A stretch of DNA of 64,000 bases from Paraburkholderia phytofirmans PsJN. GTDB taxonomy: Bacteria > Pseudomonadota > Gammaproteobacteria > Burkholderiales > Burkholderiaceae. Location of the stretch: NCBI RefSeq assembly GCF_000020125.1, contig NC_010676.1, forward strand, positions 2,790,001-2,854,000. Reading direction: 5' to 3'. Shown here piece after piece: positions 38,015-47,284 of this stretch (its first letter is position 1; every line of letters starts with the position of its first letter). The notes beneath the pieces were generated by a model that worked only from the letters and a program-made list of their open reading frames with translations, had not been told where the DNA came from and ran no database searches. A program made the position numbers and the translations under genes.

Positions 38015-38419
38015 ATGACCCAAGCAACATCCACAATAAACGCTCTGCTGCTCCCTCAGTGGCGTGGCCCTCTGCAGGCCCTTGCGTTGGTAGGCAGCTT
38101 CATGGCTCTATCTCACGTGACTGCATCCATTTCACCAGACATGAATCCCGCAATCACTGGATTTGTTCTCGTTCTCGTCGGCCTCGCGAGCAAAGCGCTT
38201 CCCTTGTCCATCATTGAAGCTGGCGCAAAGTTTCTTATTGCACAAAGCGCACTATTCCTTATACCTGCGGTCGTGGCGGTCGCACGCCAAAGTGCGCTCC
38301 TGCAGGCGCACTGGATTCCGTTGCTGGTCATTGTGGTTGGCGGCACAGCTATTTCAGCAGCAGCTACTGCACTCGCCGTTGAATTCACAACACTCGCACT
38401 GGCGCGGAGACGCTCATGA
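38015..38419 (+). CDS. LrgA/CidA-family membrane protein
   Basis: A 134-residue protein with four hydrophobic segments and the CidA/LrgA pattern, including NPAITGFVLVLVGL and the later VVAVARQSALLQAHWIP. These holin-like proteins pair with LrgB/CidB and are linked to murein-hydrolase control and, in some bacteria, to transport of pyruvate or other small acids. The stop overlaps the lrgB start (ATGA). Confidence 0.82.
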   Translation: MTQATSTINALLLPQWRGPLQALALVGSFMALSHVTASISPDMNPAITGFVLVLVGLASKALPLSIIEAGAKFLIAQSALFLIPAVVAVARQSALLQAHWIPLLVIVVGGTAISAAATALAVEFTTLALARRRS

Positions 38420-39096
38420 TTACGATAGTCACGCTGTTGTCCTCCACCGTGGCTGCGTATCGCCTGAACACAAGCATCTATAAGCGTTGGCGCGGCATTT
38501 GGTCTTCCCCACTCATACTCACGCCACTGGCCATTATTGCCATCCTGCCTCTGGCAGGTGTGTCTTACGATACCTACGTGGCCTCAACGCGCCCGCTACT
38601 TTGGATGATTGGTCCGCTGACGCTCGCTCTGGCGGTGCCGGTGTACCAGCAACGAGCTTTTATCCGTCACTGGTGGCCAGCGCTGGTTGTTGGAACCATT
38701 GTCTCGGGTACGACCGCGATGATTTCAGCCATTGAGCTCGCTCACTTTTTTGACTTGCCTTCCACCATCGCCCATAGCCTTGTTGCAAGGTCTGTATCTT
38801 TGCCCTTCGCATTCGTGGTTGCGGACGAAATATCCGGCGCACGCGACCTTACGACATTGTTCGTCGTCGTCAGCGGATTGGTTGGTATCGTGGTTGGAGA
38901 CGTCTTGCTTGTCCTCATGCGCTTGCGGTCCGCGCAAGCGCATGGGGCCACGCTTGGGGCGATTGCTCAGGTAGCCGGCGTTGCACGAGCTCACGACCGT
39001 GGAACTCCAAACGGCGTAATGGCGAGCCTGACTATGGTGTTCAGCGGGGCATTTGCGGTACTGGCTGCGCCCTTCCTCGTACGGTTTCTGCAGTAA
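38416..39096 (+). CDS. LrgB/CidB-family membrane protein
   Basis: A 226-residue LrgB-domain protein with about seven hydrophobic segments; typical stretches are LTLALAVPVYQQ and SLVARSVSLPFAFVVAD, and the C-terminal THGATLGAIAQVAGVARAHD-like AHGATLGAIAQVAG. It is coupled to lrgA. Transport of a side product of the neighbouring amino acid catabolism is possible, but this is inference only. Confidence 0.85.
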   Translation: MITIVTLLSSTVAAYRLNTSIYKRWRGIWSSPLILTPLAIIAILPLAGVSYDTYVASTRPLLWMIGPLTLALAVPVYQQRAFIRHWWPALVVGTIVSGTTAMISAIELAHFFDLPSTIAHSLVARSVSLPFAFVVADEISGARDLTTLFVVVSGLVGIVVGDVLLVLMRLRSAQAHGATLGAIAQVAGVARAHDRGTPNGVMASLTMVFSGAFAVLAAPFLVRFLQ

Positions 39097-39345
39097 GCAG
39101 TAGGTAGCGCGACTAACGAGGAAGAGATGGGCGGAGATACTCCGCCTTCCGCCCTTACAAAGGACCCTTGAACCGATATTGGACAGGCTGTCCGGTTAGC
39201 ATGCCTGATTGATTGGGTTGTCAGTGGTCGTTGCGCAGAATAGTCGGCCTGTCGACCCTCCCAAAGCGAAGGCATGAACGCTCACATAATGAGGTCACGC
39301 CGACATCCCTGTTGCCGCAGTCTGCTCTAAGATGGCATTTCGCGT

Positions 39346-40158
39346 CTAGCTTCGTGAGGTCTGGCCGACCTCACCGAGCAATACTCGGTCTAGTCCAACG
39401 ATTCGGTCGAGGACCAGCATGAGTATCACAGTTCCCACTATCAGTACGGCGGACACCGACGCAACCAGCGGGTCGATGGTCTGTGAAATCTGGTTGTACA
39501 TGGCAACGGGTAGCGTCGTCGTACCAGGTGTCGCGACGAATATGGTCATAGTCAACTCGTCAAAACTCTGGATGAAGGAGAGAATCCAGCCGCCGACAAC
39601 ACCAGTTCGAATCATCGGCAACACAACCCGACGAAAAGCGATAAACCGAGTCGCACCGCATGACAGGGCGGCACGCTCGGCGTCACGGTCAAGACCGATG
39701 GCAGCTGATAAGCAGAGTCTGAGCGCGTACGGCAAGACAATGATTACGTGTGCGCAGACGAGCGCACCAAATGAACCTGAGAGATGCAACAGCGAGAGAA
39801 AGCGCAAAAACGCGATTCCAAGTACAACAGCTGGAATCATCATTGGTGAAAGAAAAAAGCTCATGAGCGCAGCACGACCATGGAAACGGTAACGCGCAAT
39901 CGCGAGTGCGGCAGGGACCGCAAGGAGAACGCCAATCGTCGCGGACGCAAAGGCGAGTTTCACCGAGAGCCAGAACGCGGACACCATGTCGTCGTTGACC
40001 AGAATGGCACGAAACCAGCGTAATGATGCGCCACCGAAGGGCATCGAAATAAATCCCTTGCTGGTAAATGAGACAAGCAGAACCACAACGAGGGGAGCCG
40101 TGATAAAGGCCATAAAAAATCCGTTATACGTTAGCGCAATGATTCCATTCTGCTTCAT
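39346..40158 (-). CDS. ABC transporter permease, PotC type
   Basis: A 270-residue inner-membrane permease with six hydrophobic segments. The EAA-loop region is visible as ERAALSCGATRFIAFRRVVLP. It matches the PotC half of spermidine/putrescine/opine-type importers. It is the last gene of the operon SBP-ATPase-PotB-PotC and starts 14 bases after potB. No clear terminator was found after it. Confidence 0.9.
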   Translation of the reverse strand: MKQNGIIALTYNGFFMAFITAPLVVVLLVSFTSKGFISMPFGGASLRWFRAILVNDDMVSAFWLSVKLAFASATIGVLLAVPAALAIARYRFHGRAALMSFFLSPMMIPAVVLGIAFLRFLSLLHLSGSFGALVCAHVIIVLPYALRLCLSAAIGLDRDAERAALSCGATRFIAFRRVVLPMIRTGVVGGWILSFIQSFDELTMTIFVATPGTTTLPVAMYNQISQTIDPLVASVSAVLIVGTVILMLVLDRIVGLDRVLLGEVGQTSRS

Positions 40159-40172
40159 GCCCAGTACTCCGC

Positions 40173-41045
40173 TCAGTGGAAGATGTGCTTAAAACGATGT
40201 TCTGCGAGCCTGCTGCATCCCATGACAATTGCAACATTGGCAATCAGCAACAACACCGCAATGCTGGCACCAAGCGGCCAGTTGAGCGTGCCGAGGAACT
40301 CGTCATAAGCTGCCGTTGCAACGACTTTTAAACGGCGCCCGCCGATTAGGGCGGGAGTCGCAAACGCGGATGCCGAAAGTGCGAAGACGATGATTGAGCC
40401 GGACAGTACGCCAGGCAAAATCTGAGGGAAAATCACGCGACGAAAAATTTTGATGGGTGAGCCTCCCAGCGAGCGACCGGCCCATTCCACCTGAGGGTCG
40501 AGTCTTTGCATCGTTGTCCAGACTGACATGACCATGAAAGGCACAAGCACGTGTGTCAACGCGAGGACCATGCCAGTCATGGTAAACACGAGACGGACCG
40601 GACGGTCAGTTATGTGCAGCGCCTGCAGGATGCTGTTAACTACTCCGTTGTTTCCAAGCAAAATTTGCCAGCCAAGCGTCCGAACCACAACCGAAATGAG
40701 AAGTGGCCCGAGGACGACCAATAGTGCCAGCGACTGCCATGGACGTCGCATTCTCGCCAAGATGATGGTTTCTGGCACGCCTAACAAGATGGAAGCTGCG
40801 GTCACTGCAAACGCGAGTCCGGCCGTGCGTAGAAAAATCGCGCCGTAGTACGGGTCGGTGACTACTTCGAGGTAGTTATTCAGCGTGTAGGCGGCTTCAA
40901 TCCCTTCCGTGTCACTGAACACACGGAAAGACAGCATCAAAGTGAGTATCAGTGGGACCAGGAGGAGTCCTACAAAAAGCAGTAGCGCAGGTATAGACAG
41001 AAGCCACGGAGTGGCCCCCGGCCGCTCAATGTCATGCGTTGCCAT
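40173..41045 (-). CDS. ABC transporter permease, PotB type
   Basis: A 290-residue permease with six hydrophobic segments and the EAA loop EWAGRSLGGSPIKIFRRVIFPQ. It is the partner of the PotC-type permease. The start overlaps the ATPase stop by 14 bases, showing tight coupling. Confidence 0.9.
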   Translation of the reverse strand: MATHDIERPGATPWLLSIPALLLFVGLLLVPLILTLMLSFRVFSDTEGIEAAYTLNNYLEVVTDPYYGAIFLRTAGLAFAVTAASILLGVPETIILARMRRPWQSLALLVVLGPLLISVVVRTLGWQILLGNNGVVNSILQALHITDRPVRLVFTMTGMVLALTHVLVPFMVMSVWTTMQRLDPQVEWAGRSLGGSPIKIFRRVIFPQILPGVLSGSIIVFALSASAFATPALIGGRRLKVVATAAYDEFLGTLNWPLGASIAVLLLIANVAIVMGCSRLAEHRFKHIFH

Positions 41046-42120
41046 TTTGGACCTCCAACCCGACTCGCTCGTTAGCGCTCAGCATTCGCAGGTCATCATC
41101 ACTCCACGTCAGACCCACGTTGTGCCCTTCTTCGGGAGGCGGAACGCCTTGATTTGTCTGAGCAACCTTCAGCTTGCCAAATTGCGTCTCGACCTCAAGT
41201 AGCCATTGATTACCGACAAAGACTCGCGTGAACACACGACCTCGGACGCGCGCGTCATTGCTCACAACCCGCACTTTTTCCGGGCGAATGTACACATTAA
41301 CGGTGCCCTTAACCGAGCGCCCTTCATGCGGGACGAGTAGCACCTTGTCTGCAATAGCGACTTCAGCGCACCGAGGATTGCGGCCCACGACACTGCCGGT
41401 CAGCGCATTCGTGCGGCCCAAAAATGTCGACGTGAATGGCGTTGACGGACGCTCATATGCGTCAAACGGCGTCGATATCTGCGCAATCTTTCCTTGATGC
41501 ATTACCGCGATTCGGTCACTCATCGTCATCGCTTCGACCTGGTCATGAGTGACCAGAATCGTCGTAATGTCCAAGCGCTTCTGAATCGCCCGCAATTCGA
41601 TATGCATTTCTTCACGTAACTTTGCGTCAAGATTTGACATCGGCTCGTCGAGGAGGAGAAGCTCAGGCTTCATCGCAATTGCGCGCGCTATTGCCACCCG
41701 CTGACGCTGCCCGCCTGAGAGCTCTTTTGGATAGCGATGGTCGAGCCCATTTAGCCGAACGAAATCCAAGGATTCGGCAATGCTTTTTTTACGGTCTGCA
41801 CGGTTGACCTTACGCATTTCAAGGCCGAAGCCAACGTTATCCGACACCGTCATGTGTGGGAACAATGCGTAGCTCTGGAACACAACGCCAATAGCTCGCT
41901 TTTCTGGTCGCTCTGTAGTGATGTCCCGGCCATCGAGAATCACGCTGCCCGTGGTCGGCGTGACGAATCCAGCAATCATCTGAAGGGTAGTCGTCTTTCC
42001 GCATCCCGAAGGACCGAGCAGCGCCAACAATTCGCCCCGCTTCACTTCGAGGTCAAGATTGGAAGTAGCAGTAAAGTTGCCGTAACGCTTTGAGATATTC
42101 TGAAGTGTGAGGAAGCTCAT
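41032..42120 (-). CDS. ABC transporter ATPase, PotA type
   Basis: About 362 residues from the Met at 42120 (MSFLTLQNISKRYGNF). The ATP-binding motifs are complete: Walker A GPSGCGKTT, signature LSGGQRQRVAIARA, Walker B LLLLDEPMSNLD and the H-loop VTHDQVEAM. A C-terminal TOBE domain follows, as in PotA and related importers. Confidence 0.93.
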   Translation of the reverse strand: MSFLTLQNISKRYGNFTATSNLDLEVKRGELLALLGPSGCGKTTTLQMIAGFVTPTTGSVILDGRDITTERPEKRAIGVVFQSYALFPHMTVSDNVGFGLEMRKVNRADRKKSIAESLDFVRLNGLDHRYPKELSGGQRQRVAIARAIAMKPELLLLDEPMSNLDAKLREEMHIELRAIQKRLDITTILVTHDQVEAMTMSDRIAVMHQGKIAQISTPFDAYERPSTPFTSTFLGRTNALTGSVVGRNPRCAEVAIADKVLLVPHEGRSVKGTVNVYIRPEKVRVVSNDARVRGRVFTRVFVGNQWLLEVETQFGKLKVAQTNQGVPPPEEGHNVGLTWSDDDLRMLSANERVGLEVQNGNA

Positions 42121-42192
42121 CTCTAAATTCCACAAACAATAGATGCATGCACGAGGTCATCGTGAAGGGGTCGTCTTTTATCCGCCCGCTCG

Positions 42193-43260
42193 TTATCTCT
42201 CAACGCTACGATTCCAACGGCCGGTCCACTCGGTCCGATGTTGGTTGATGACGTCCCAATTGACTGTGGTCAGCTTTGAAATCTGCTCCGGTCCATAAGG
42301 GACATTTGCTGCCACATCTGCGTTCAGTTTTACCGTTTTGTTAACGGGTCCGAGGCCGATATTCTCCGCCTGCAATCTCTGGACTTCGGGGCTCAGTAAG
42401 TACTGGACAAATTGCTGAGACAATTCGGGTTGCGAGTTTTCCACCAAAACGCAGGCCGCCGCCTGAAGGGCAACGGCACCCTCCTTCGGATAGACCAGCT
42501 TTAGCGGGAAGCCGGTCTTTCGCAGTGCCATCGCACGCCCGCTGCCATAGGGGGCAAGGATGACGTCTCCCGACTGCATGAGGCTATCTAACTCTCCTGA
42601 AGTCGAAGCCCAGGAAAGCACATTTGGACTTACAGACTTGACCATTACGGCGAACCCTTTATTGATGTCGTTCTCGCTTCCCCCGTTTGCGCGGGCGAGC
42701 ATTATGAGAGTGTGAAGGCCGTAGGTGTTCGTGATTGGCTGGATTGCAATCTTCCCATCAAGGCGTTTTTCGGTGAAAACATTCCAAGAGTCTGGGGCAG
42801 GAATATTGGCCTTCTTGAACGCATCTGCGTTGTAACCGATTCCAGTCGCGACAACTCCAATGCCGATTGCAGTAGGACCTATTCTCGCTAAAGGGTACAA
42901 ATCATTTAATACAGGAGCTTCAGCAATCTTCGTGCAGAGGCCGAGGCGCATGGCCTGATACATAGGCCCATCGTCCATCACTGCAACATTGATTTGCTGA
43001 CGTCCCTTCTGTGCCTGAAGTTTGGCGAGGGTGTCGCTCGATGTTCCCGCGACATATACAACTTTCACGTTGTGCGCTTTCTCAAAAGCGGGAATCACCT
43101 TCTGTTGATACAACTGCTCGCTCGAACCCCCGACGTTCGCTAGATACAAGGTGGTCTGTGCGCTGCTTGGTTGCGCTGCAAATATGCTTGTGAGAATGCT
43201 CAACGTCGAGACGGCGGCCATTCGTCTAAGTAGGTTTACGGTGCTTTTGCGCTTGTCCAT
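42193..43260 (-). CDS. periplasmic solute-binding protein of a PotD/opine-type ABC importer
   Basis: About 355 residues from the Met at 43260 (MDKRKSTVNLLRRMAAVSTL), with a signal peptide ending near SSAQ. The longer frame upstream would begin before the predicted transcription start, so it is excluded. The mature protein is an extracellular type 1/2 binding protein (ANVGGSSEQLYQQKVIPAFE). It is first in the importer operon. PotD-like proteins bind polyamines, but members of the same family take up opines such as mannopine; which applies here cannot be read from sequence. Confidence 0.88.
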   Translation of the reverse strand: MDKRKSTVNLLRRMAAVSTLSILTSIFAAQPSSAQTTLYLANVGGSSEQLYQQKVIPAFEKAHNVKVVYVAGTSSDTLAKLQAQKGRQQINVAVMDDGPMYQAMRLGLCTKIAEAPVLNDLYPLARIGPTAIGIGVVATGIGYNADAFKKANIPAPDSWNVFTEKRLDGKIAIQPITNTYGLHTLIMLARANGGSENDINKGFAVMVKSVSPNVLSWASTSGELDSLMQSGDVILAPYGSGRAMALRKTGFPLKLVYPKEGAVALQAAACVLVENSQPELSQQFVQYLLSPEVQRLQAENIGLGPVNKTVKLNADVAANVPYGPEQISKLTTVNWDVINQHRTEWTGRWNRSVER

Positions 43261-43375
43261 ATCGATTTTTCGCTGATTGTCTCCGTCTTTGACAGCCCTG
43301 CGCTCAAACCCGGCCTGCGTTTCGGAACCGTACGACGTATGCAAAACGGAGAGGCGAAGCGGCCCCTCTGTGCTC

Positions 43376-43442
43376 AATCTAAGAGTGTTGACGTAGAACG
43401 TCAAAGTCGGAAACAAATGTCGCCTATTCCAAATGGTTATAG
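43376..43442 (-). promoter_or_regulatory. promoter with copy 4 of the shared 43-bp operator
   Basis: The element runs from GTCAAAGTCGG at 43400 to GGTTATAG-like bases at 43442. The dyad halves are TCGGAAAC (43407-43414) and TATTCCAA (43425-43432). On the minus strand it meets -35 TTGACG (43399-43404), 17-base spacer, -10 TAGATT (43376-43381). It drives the importer operon and lies in the space shared with the divergent LysR gene, 142 bases from its start. Confidence 0.76.
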
Positions 43443-43583
43443 AGTCCCCGTATCACCGATATCCAAGGTTTCGCACATGCAGGTCATATAAACCCTAGTT
43501 GTCCCGCTCAATTTCGGCGAGGTATAACCTTTGGTGTAAAATTCGATGGCGAATGTATTTTTGGCTATGGACGAGAAAGAGTC

Positions 43584-44501
43584 ATGAGACGGCAGGTCAA
43601 TCTTCGGCAAGTGGAGGCCTTCAAGGCCGTCATCGAACGCGGCACCGTTAGCGCGGCAGCAGATGCGCTGTTCGTGTCGCAACCAGCGGTAAGCAAACTT
43701 CTGGCAAACCTCGAAGACGACTGTGACCTAAAGTTGTTTGAGCGCGTTCGAGGCAAACTTGCCCCAACTCGGCATGGGATGAGGTTGTACGCTGAAATTG
43801 ACCGAGTTTTCTCCGGCTTGCGCCAAGTCGAACATGCAATAGCGTCGATTCATCGCGATGACCAGAAGCAATTGACTGTTGGCGTCCTTCAAGCTTTGTC
43901 CGGCTCGTTCATCAACCGAGTAGTGAAAAGCTTCCTGCGAATCCATCCGGACGTGATGATTACTATTCATACCCGAGACTCGCCGTTCCTTGCCGAATGG
44001 CTCAGCACTCAGCAGATTGACGTCGGACTGATAAGTAGCATCGTCGACAACCCTTATATCGAGCGAGATACGCTCATCGAGCACCCGCTGATTTGCGTGT
44101 TGCCGCCAGGGCACCATCTCTGCTCGAAGCCTGTGATTGATATCAGTGACCTTAACGAAGAAGATTTCATAACATTCCCGGAGTCAACGCTTACCCGTCA
44201 GCGGGTTGATGCATTGTTCGAGCAGAACGCTGTACGACCGAGAATCGTTATGCAGGCCAGCACAGCTCCCACGATATGTGAGGCTGTAGCGGCTGGAATA
44301 GGCGTCTCATTGGTCCATCCGCTATTCACGGATGGCGTGAAAGAAAGACTGGTGCTTCGCCGCTTCACTCCGAGCACGCCATTCAGTTTTCAGCTTTGCC
44401 GCAATCGCAGTTCGAACAACGTCCAACTCGTTGACGACTTCCTTCGTGAAGCGAAGCGCGTATCGGACGAGACATCCAAAGAACTCATGATGGGCAGCTA
44501 G
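43584..44501 (+). CDS. LysR-family regulator, probable activator of the catabolic regulon
   Basis: A 305-residue LysR-type regulator (MRRQVNLRQVEAFKAVIERG). The helix-turn-helix is at residues 5-60 (TVSAAADALFVSQPAVSKLLA) and the effector domain at 90-290. It is divergent from the ABC importer, the classic LysR arrangement, with operator copy 4 between them. It is the best candidate for binding all four operators. Its N-terminal part resembles regulators of opine and amino acid operons (OccR/NocR-like arrangement), but this is not proven by sequence reading. Confidence 0.88.
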   Translation: MRRQVNLRQVEAFKAVIERGTVSAAADALFVSQPAVSKLLANLEDDCDLKLFERVRGKLAPTRHGMRLYAEIDRVFSGLRQVEHAIASIHRDDQKQLTVGVLQALSGSFINRVVKSFLRIHPDVMITIHTRDSPFLAEWLSTQQIDVGLISSIVDNPYIERDTLIEHPLICVLPPGHHLCSKPVIDISDLNEEDFITFPESTLTRQRVDALFEQNAVRPRIVMQASTAPTICEAVAAGIGVSLVHPLFTDGVKERLVLRRFTPSTPFSFQLCRNRSSNNVQLVDDFLREAKRVSDETSKELMMGS

Positions 44502-44632
44502 GGGCGGACACGTTCCGACGAAGCAGCGCGGAATGCTCCTCAGGACCAACGTCGGCCATCAGTCATTCGACTCACCACGCTGACTTCACCGCTCGGCCTG
44601 ACGTCTCAAGACTATCCCACACGACAGCCTTT

Positions 44633-45566
44633 TCATACACGCTGCACCATGCAACAATCGCAGACACCAGCAGAACAATCTATCGCTGGAGTGCGTCGCG
44701 CGGCGCTAAAGGCACGCTTCACAGCCTCGCCAGTCAGGCCCGGAAACACCTTGCCGATCCGCTTGCCGTTGTCGCCGTAGCGGGCCGCGCTGCGCGCCAA
44801 TATCCCGATTGCTTTGGCTGACAGTGGCACGGTGCGGGACAGGCCATTCTTCGTCATCGGCAGATGCGCCGAACTCTGTTCGAGATTCACGTGTGCCCAG
44901 TCGAGTGAGACTAGCTCGCCCTGTCGCATTGCCGTTTCTACTGCAAGCTCGACCAACGCCCGGAGATATGGCGCTCGCGCCGCATCGCAAGCCGCCAGCA
45001 GCCGCGTCTCCTCGCCGTCCATGTACCGCCGACGCCGGGGTCTCGAATCTTGCGGGCGGCGAACTTTGCTGAACGGATTGTCCGGCCACGGCGCTGACCA
45101 TTCCGACATGGCGACGCTGCAAATGCGGGAGAGCAGCGCCATATCGCGCCGCACCGTCGCGCCCTTGACGCTGGACATACGCCAGTTCCGCCGTGCTGCG
45201 ATCTGAGCGCCGCTCAGGCCCGCAAGCGTCACCTGCGCAATGCTGTGCCACATCAGGCCGCGCAGACGTATCGCTTCGCTCGCTGAACCGCGATGAAGCG
45301 GCGTAACCTCGTCGAGATAAAGCTGGTATCACGTCGCGGAACAGCCGATACGGAGATGCACATTCGGCAGCGATTCGTCGCTCTGTTTCTGCGGCCATTG
45401 CAGCCCCCTGCCTTGTGCGTATGCGTGCTTCCTGCACTTCCGCCCAAGCGATTGCTTCGGGGCGGCGCGGGAACGTTGCTGACAGCAGTGGGAAACCGTT
45501 GATGCGGATGCGTGCGGTCCAGTTGCCGTTCGGACGGCGCTGTAGAGTGCCCATACCTAGCTCCAA
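44633..45566 (-). pseudogene. decayed tyrosine recombinase (integrase)
   Basis: The N-terminal part is in one frame (start at about 45554, MGTLQRRPNGNWTARIRING), and the core-binding and first catalytic part is in another (from 45253, with ETAMRQGELVSLDWAHV, the Arg I region). A frameshift lies near 45250-45300. The C-terminal catalytic residues (His-x-x-Arg and Tyr) are missing. It cannot be active. Confidence 0.8.
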
Positions 45567-45673
45567 GATTGAGGATGCGGGTATGGGCGGTCATGCCGCT
45601 GTTACTCAGCGTGGCGATTATGTCACGACGTTCACCGCCTATCTGTTGTGCGCGTGCGTCAGCAGAGCAAGCG

Positions 45674-47147
45674 TCAGCGACGCGAGACGCGCCAGCTAGT
45701 CCTGTCGACTACTGCCCCGTCCAAGGCGGCGGCATCTTCAGACCATGTATCCGATACCGCTGCATTGCATCGACAAGCGGCGCAAGTGGATAGAGTGTTC
45801 CGGAGCCGTAGGTACGGCCCACTCCCCCGCCCACGTCCCGTAAGGGCATCGTGAACCGCCTCGTCCACCCCCGCCTCGCGCATCACGTTCTTGAACAGGT
45901 GCCGGAACGAGTGGAACACCATGCGCTTGTCCGTAATGCCGACTGCGCGCTTATGTTTGCCGAACCATTTTCCGAACAGTGCCCCTTCCCGGCCTTCGTT
46001 GTTCGGCTTGAGCGCCGGGAACAACCGGGGGCCAGTGACCGACCGGGCGTACTCGATGAAGCCCAGCGCAATCAGTTCAGGATGAATCGGAACACGCCGA
46101 CGCGACCCTGCCGTCTTGACCTGCTGCCCCTCGCCTGCGTCCGTGATAGTGAAAATCCAGCATGTACGCTGGGCACCGTTGGTATCGCTGTACGGCGTTT
46201 CGCTTATGTCGGTGGGCGTAAGCTGCGCCAGTTCCTCCAGCCGGGCACCCGCATACAGCGCGAGCAGTGGGAGCCAGTACGCCGCCTCGCCTGCGCCTGC
46301 ACCGGGACGCTCGCCCGCTGTGTATATCGTCGAGCCGAACAGAAGCTTGAGCGCCGGAAGATCGAACGGAAGCCGGGCCATCTTTGCGTTGGAGCGCGTG
46401 CCGACTTTTACCCCCTTCGCGGGGTTACTCGGCAGCCAGCCCTGATCGTGTGCGTACGGGAGCAGTGTTGAGAACATGGTGAGAATTTTGTCCGTGTTCA
46501 CGGCAGTCTGCCCGGACGCGAGCAGTGCATCCTTGAACTGGATGACCTGCTGCCGGGCTATCGTCTCTACGGGAAGCGGGCCAACTAGCTCGCGAAAACG
46601 GCGCGAGCATCGCTCGGCTATCTGCACCGTTCGGGGCTGGGGCTGACGTTCTTTCGCCCATGCGGTGATTAAGTCGGACAGCAAATGTGTTGAGCCGGCA
46701 TTCGGAACACGAGGCTTGCGCCCAGTTCGAGCGACACCGCCGCCCGACTCGCCAGCGAGCCGCCGCTGCGATTCCTTCTCGATATAGACACGCCGGGAAA
46801 TGGCATCGTCGATGGCTTGCCGCTCATCCTCTTCTACACCTTCGTCACGCATCGCGGCAGCAGAGTCGTGCGCTTCCTCGTCCTCACGGCTCACAAAAGG
46901 CGACCACGATGACGCATCGGCCTGCTTGCGCAGGCGCGCCCACTCACTGTCGAGTTGCGAACCGGCAGCGTGGGCGACATAGCACGACAGCCAACCCACG
47001 GTCGCTCGTACCGAGTGCTTTGGTGATCTCGGATTTGCCGAGGACAGGGATCAGATCAGATGGGACGCGACGGCGAAGGTAATACCGCGAACCGCGTTTG
47101 ATGAGGTGCGTACACGTGGAGAGATTATGCCTCTGTGTAGCATCCAC
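45674..47147 (-). pseudogene. decayed tyrosine recombinase with DUF6538-type N-terminus
   Basis: The N-terminal domain (47147 to about 46980: HLIKRGSRYYLRRRVPSDLI) is out of frame with the main body (46999 onward), and the two align as one integrase when shifted near 46980-47000. The main body contains the Arg region (LYAGARLEELAQL) and FHSFRHLFKN. Near 45800 a second shift removes the end: the expected VGRTYGSGTLYPLAPLVDA with the catalytic tyrosine reads in another frame. It is inactive unless both are sequencing errors. Confidence 0.75.
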
Positions 47148-47210
47148 ACGGGCATGGACCCGCGCCAGACATGGCTAACAAGCCCGAAGGCCCGCCAGAC
47201 AAGGGTTTCT

Positions 47211-47264
47211 TGGTCGGGGCGAGAGGATTTGAACCTCCCACCACCTGCACCCCATGCAAGCAGT
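47211..47264 (-). repeat. 3' fragment of a tRNA-Pro (GGG) gene, attachment-site remnant
   Basis: Read on the minus strand, the sequence holds an anticodon arm CTTGCATGGGGTGCAGG (anticodon GGG), a T-arm GAGGTTCAAATCCTC and an acceptor end CGCCCCGACCA. The 5' half of a tRNA is absent. Such fragments are left at the end of elements that integrate into the 3' end of a tRNA gene. It lies 20 bases from the stop of the intact integrase at 47285. Confidence 0.72.
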
Positions 47265-47284
47265 TGACGGTGGGAAGTCGATTC

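Noticed and set aside
43261..43416. A 52-codon N-terminal extension of the solute-binding protein.
   Set aside because: It begins upstream of the predicted -10 box and would bury the signal peptide that begins at 43260.
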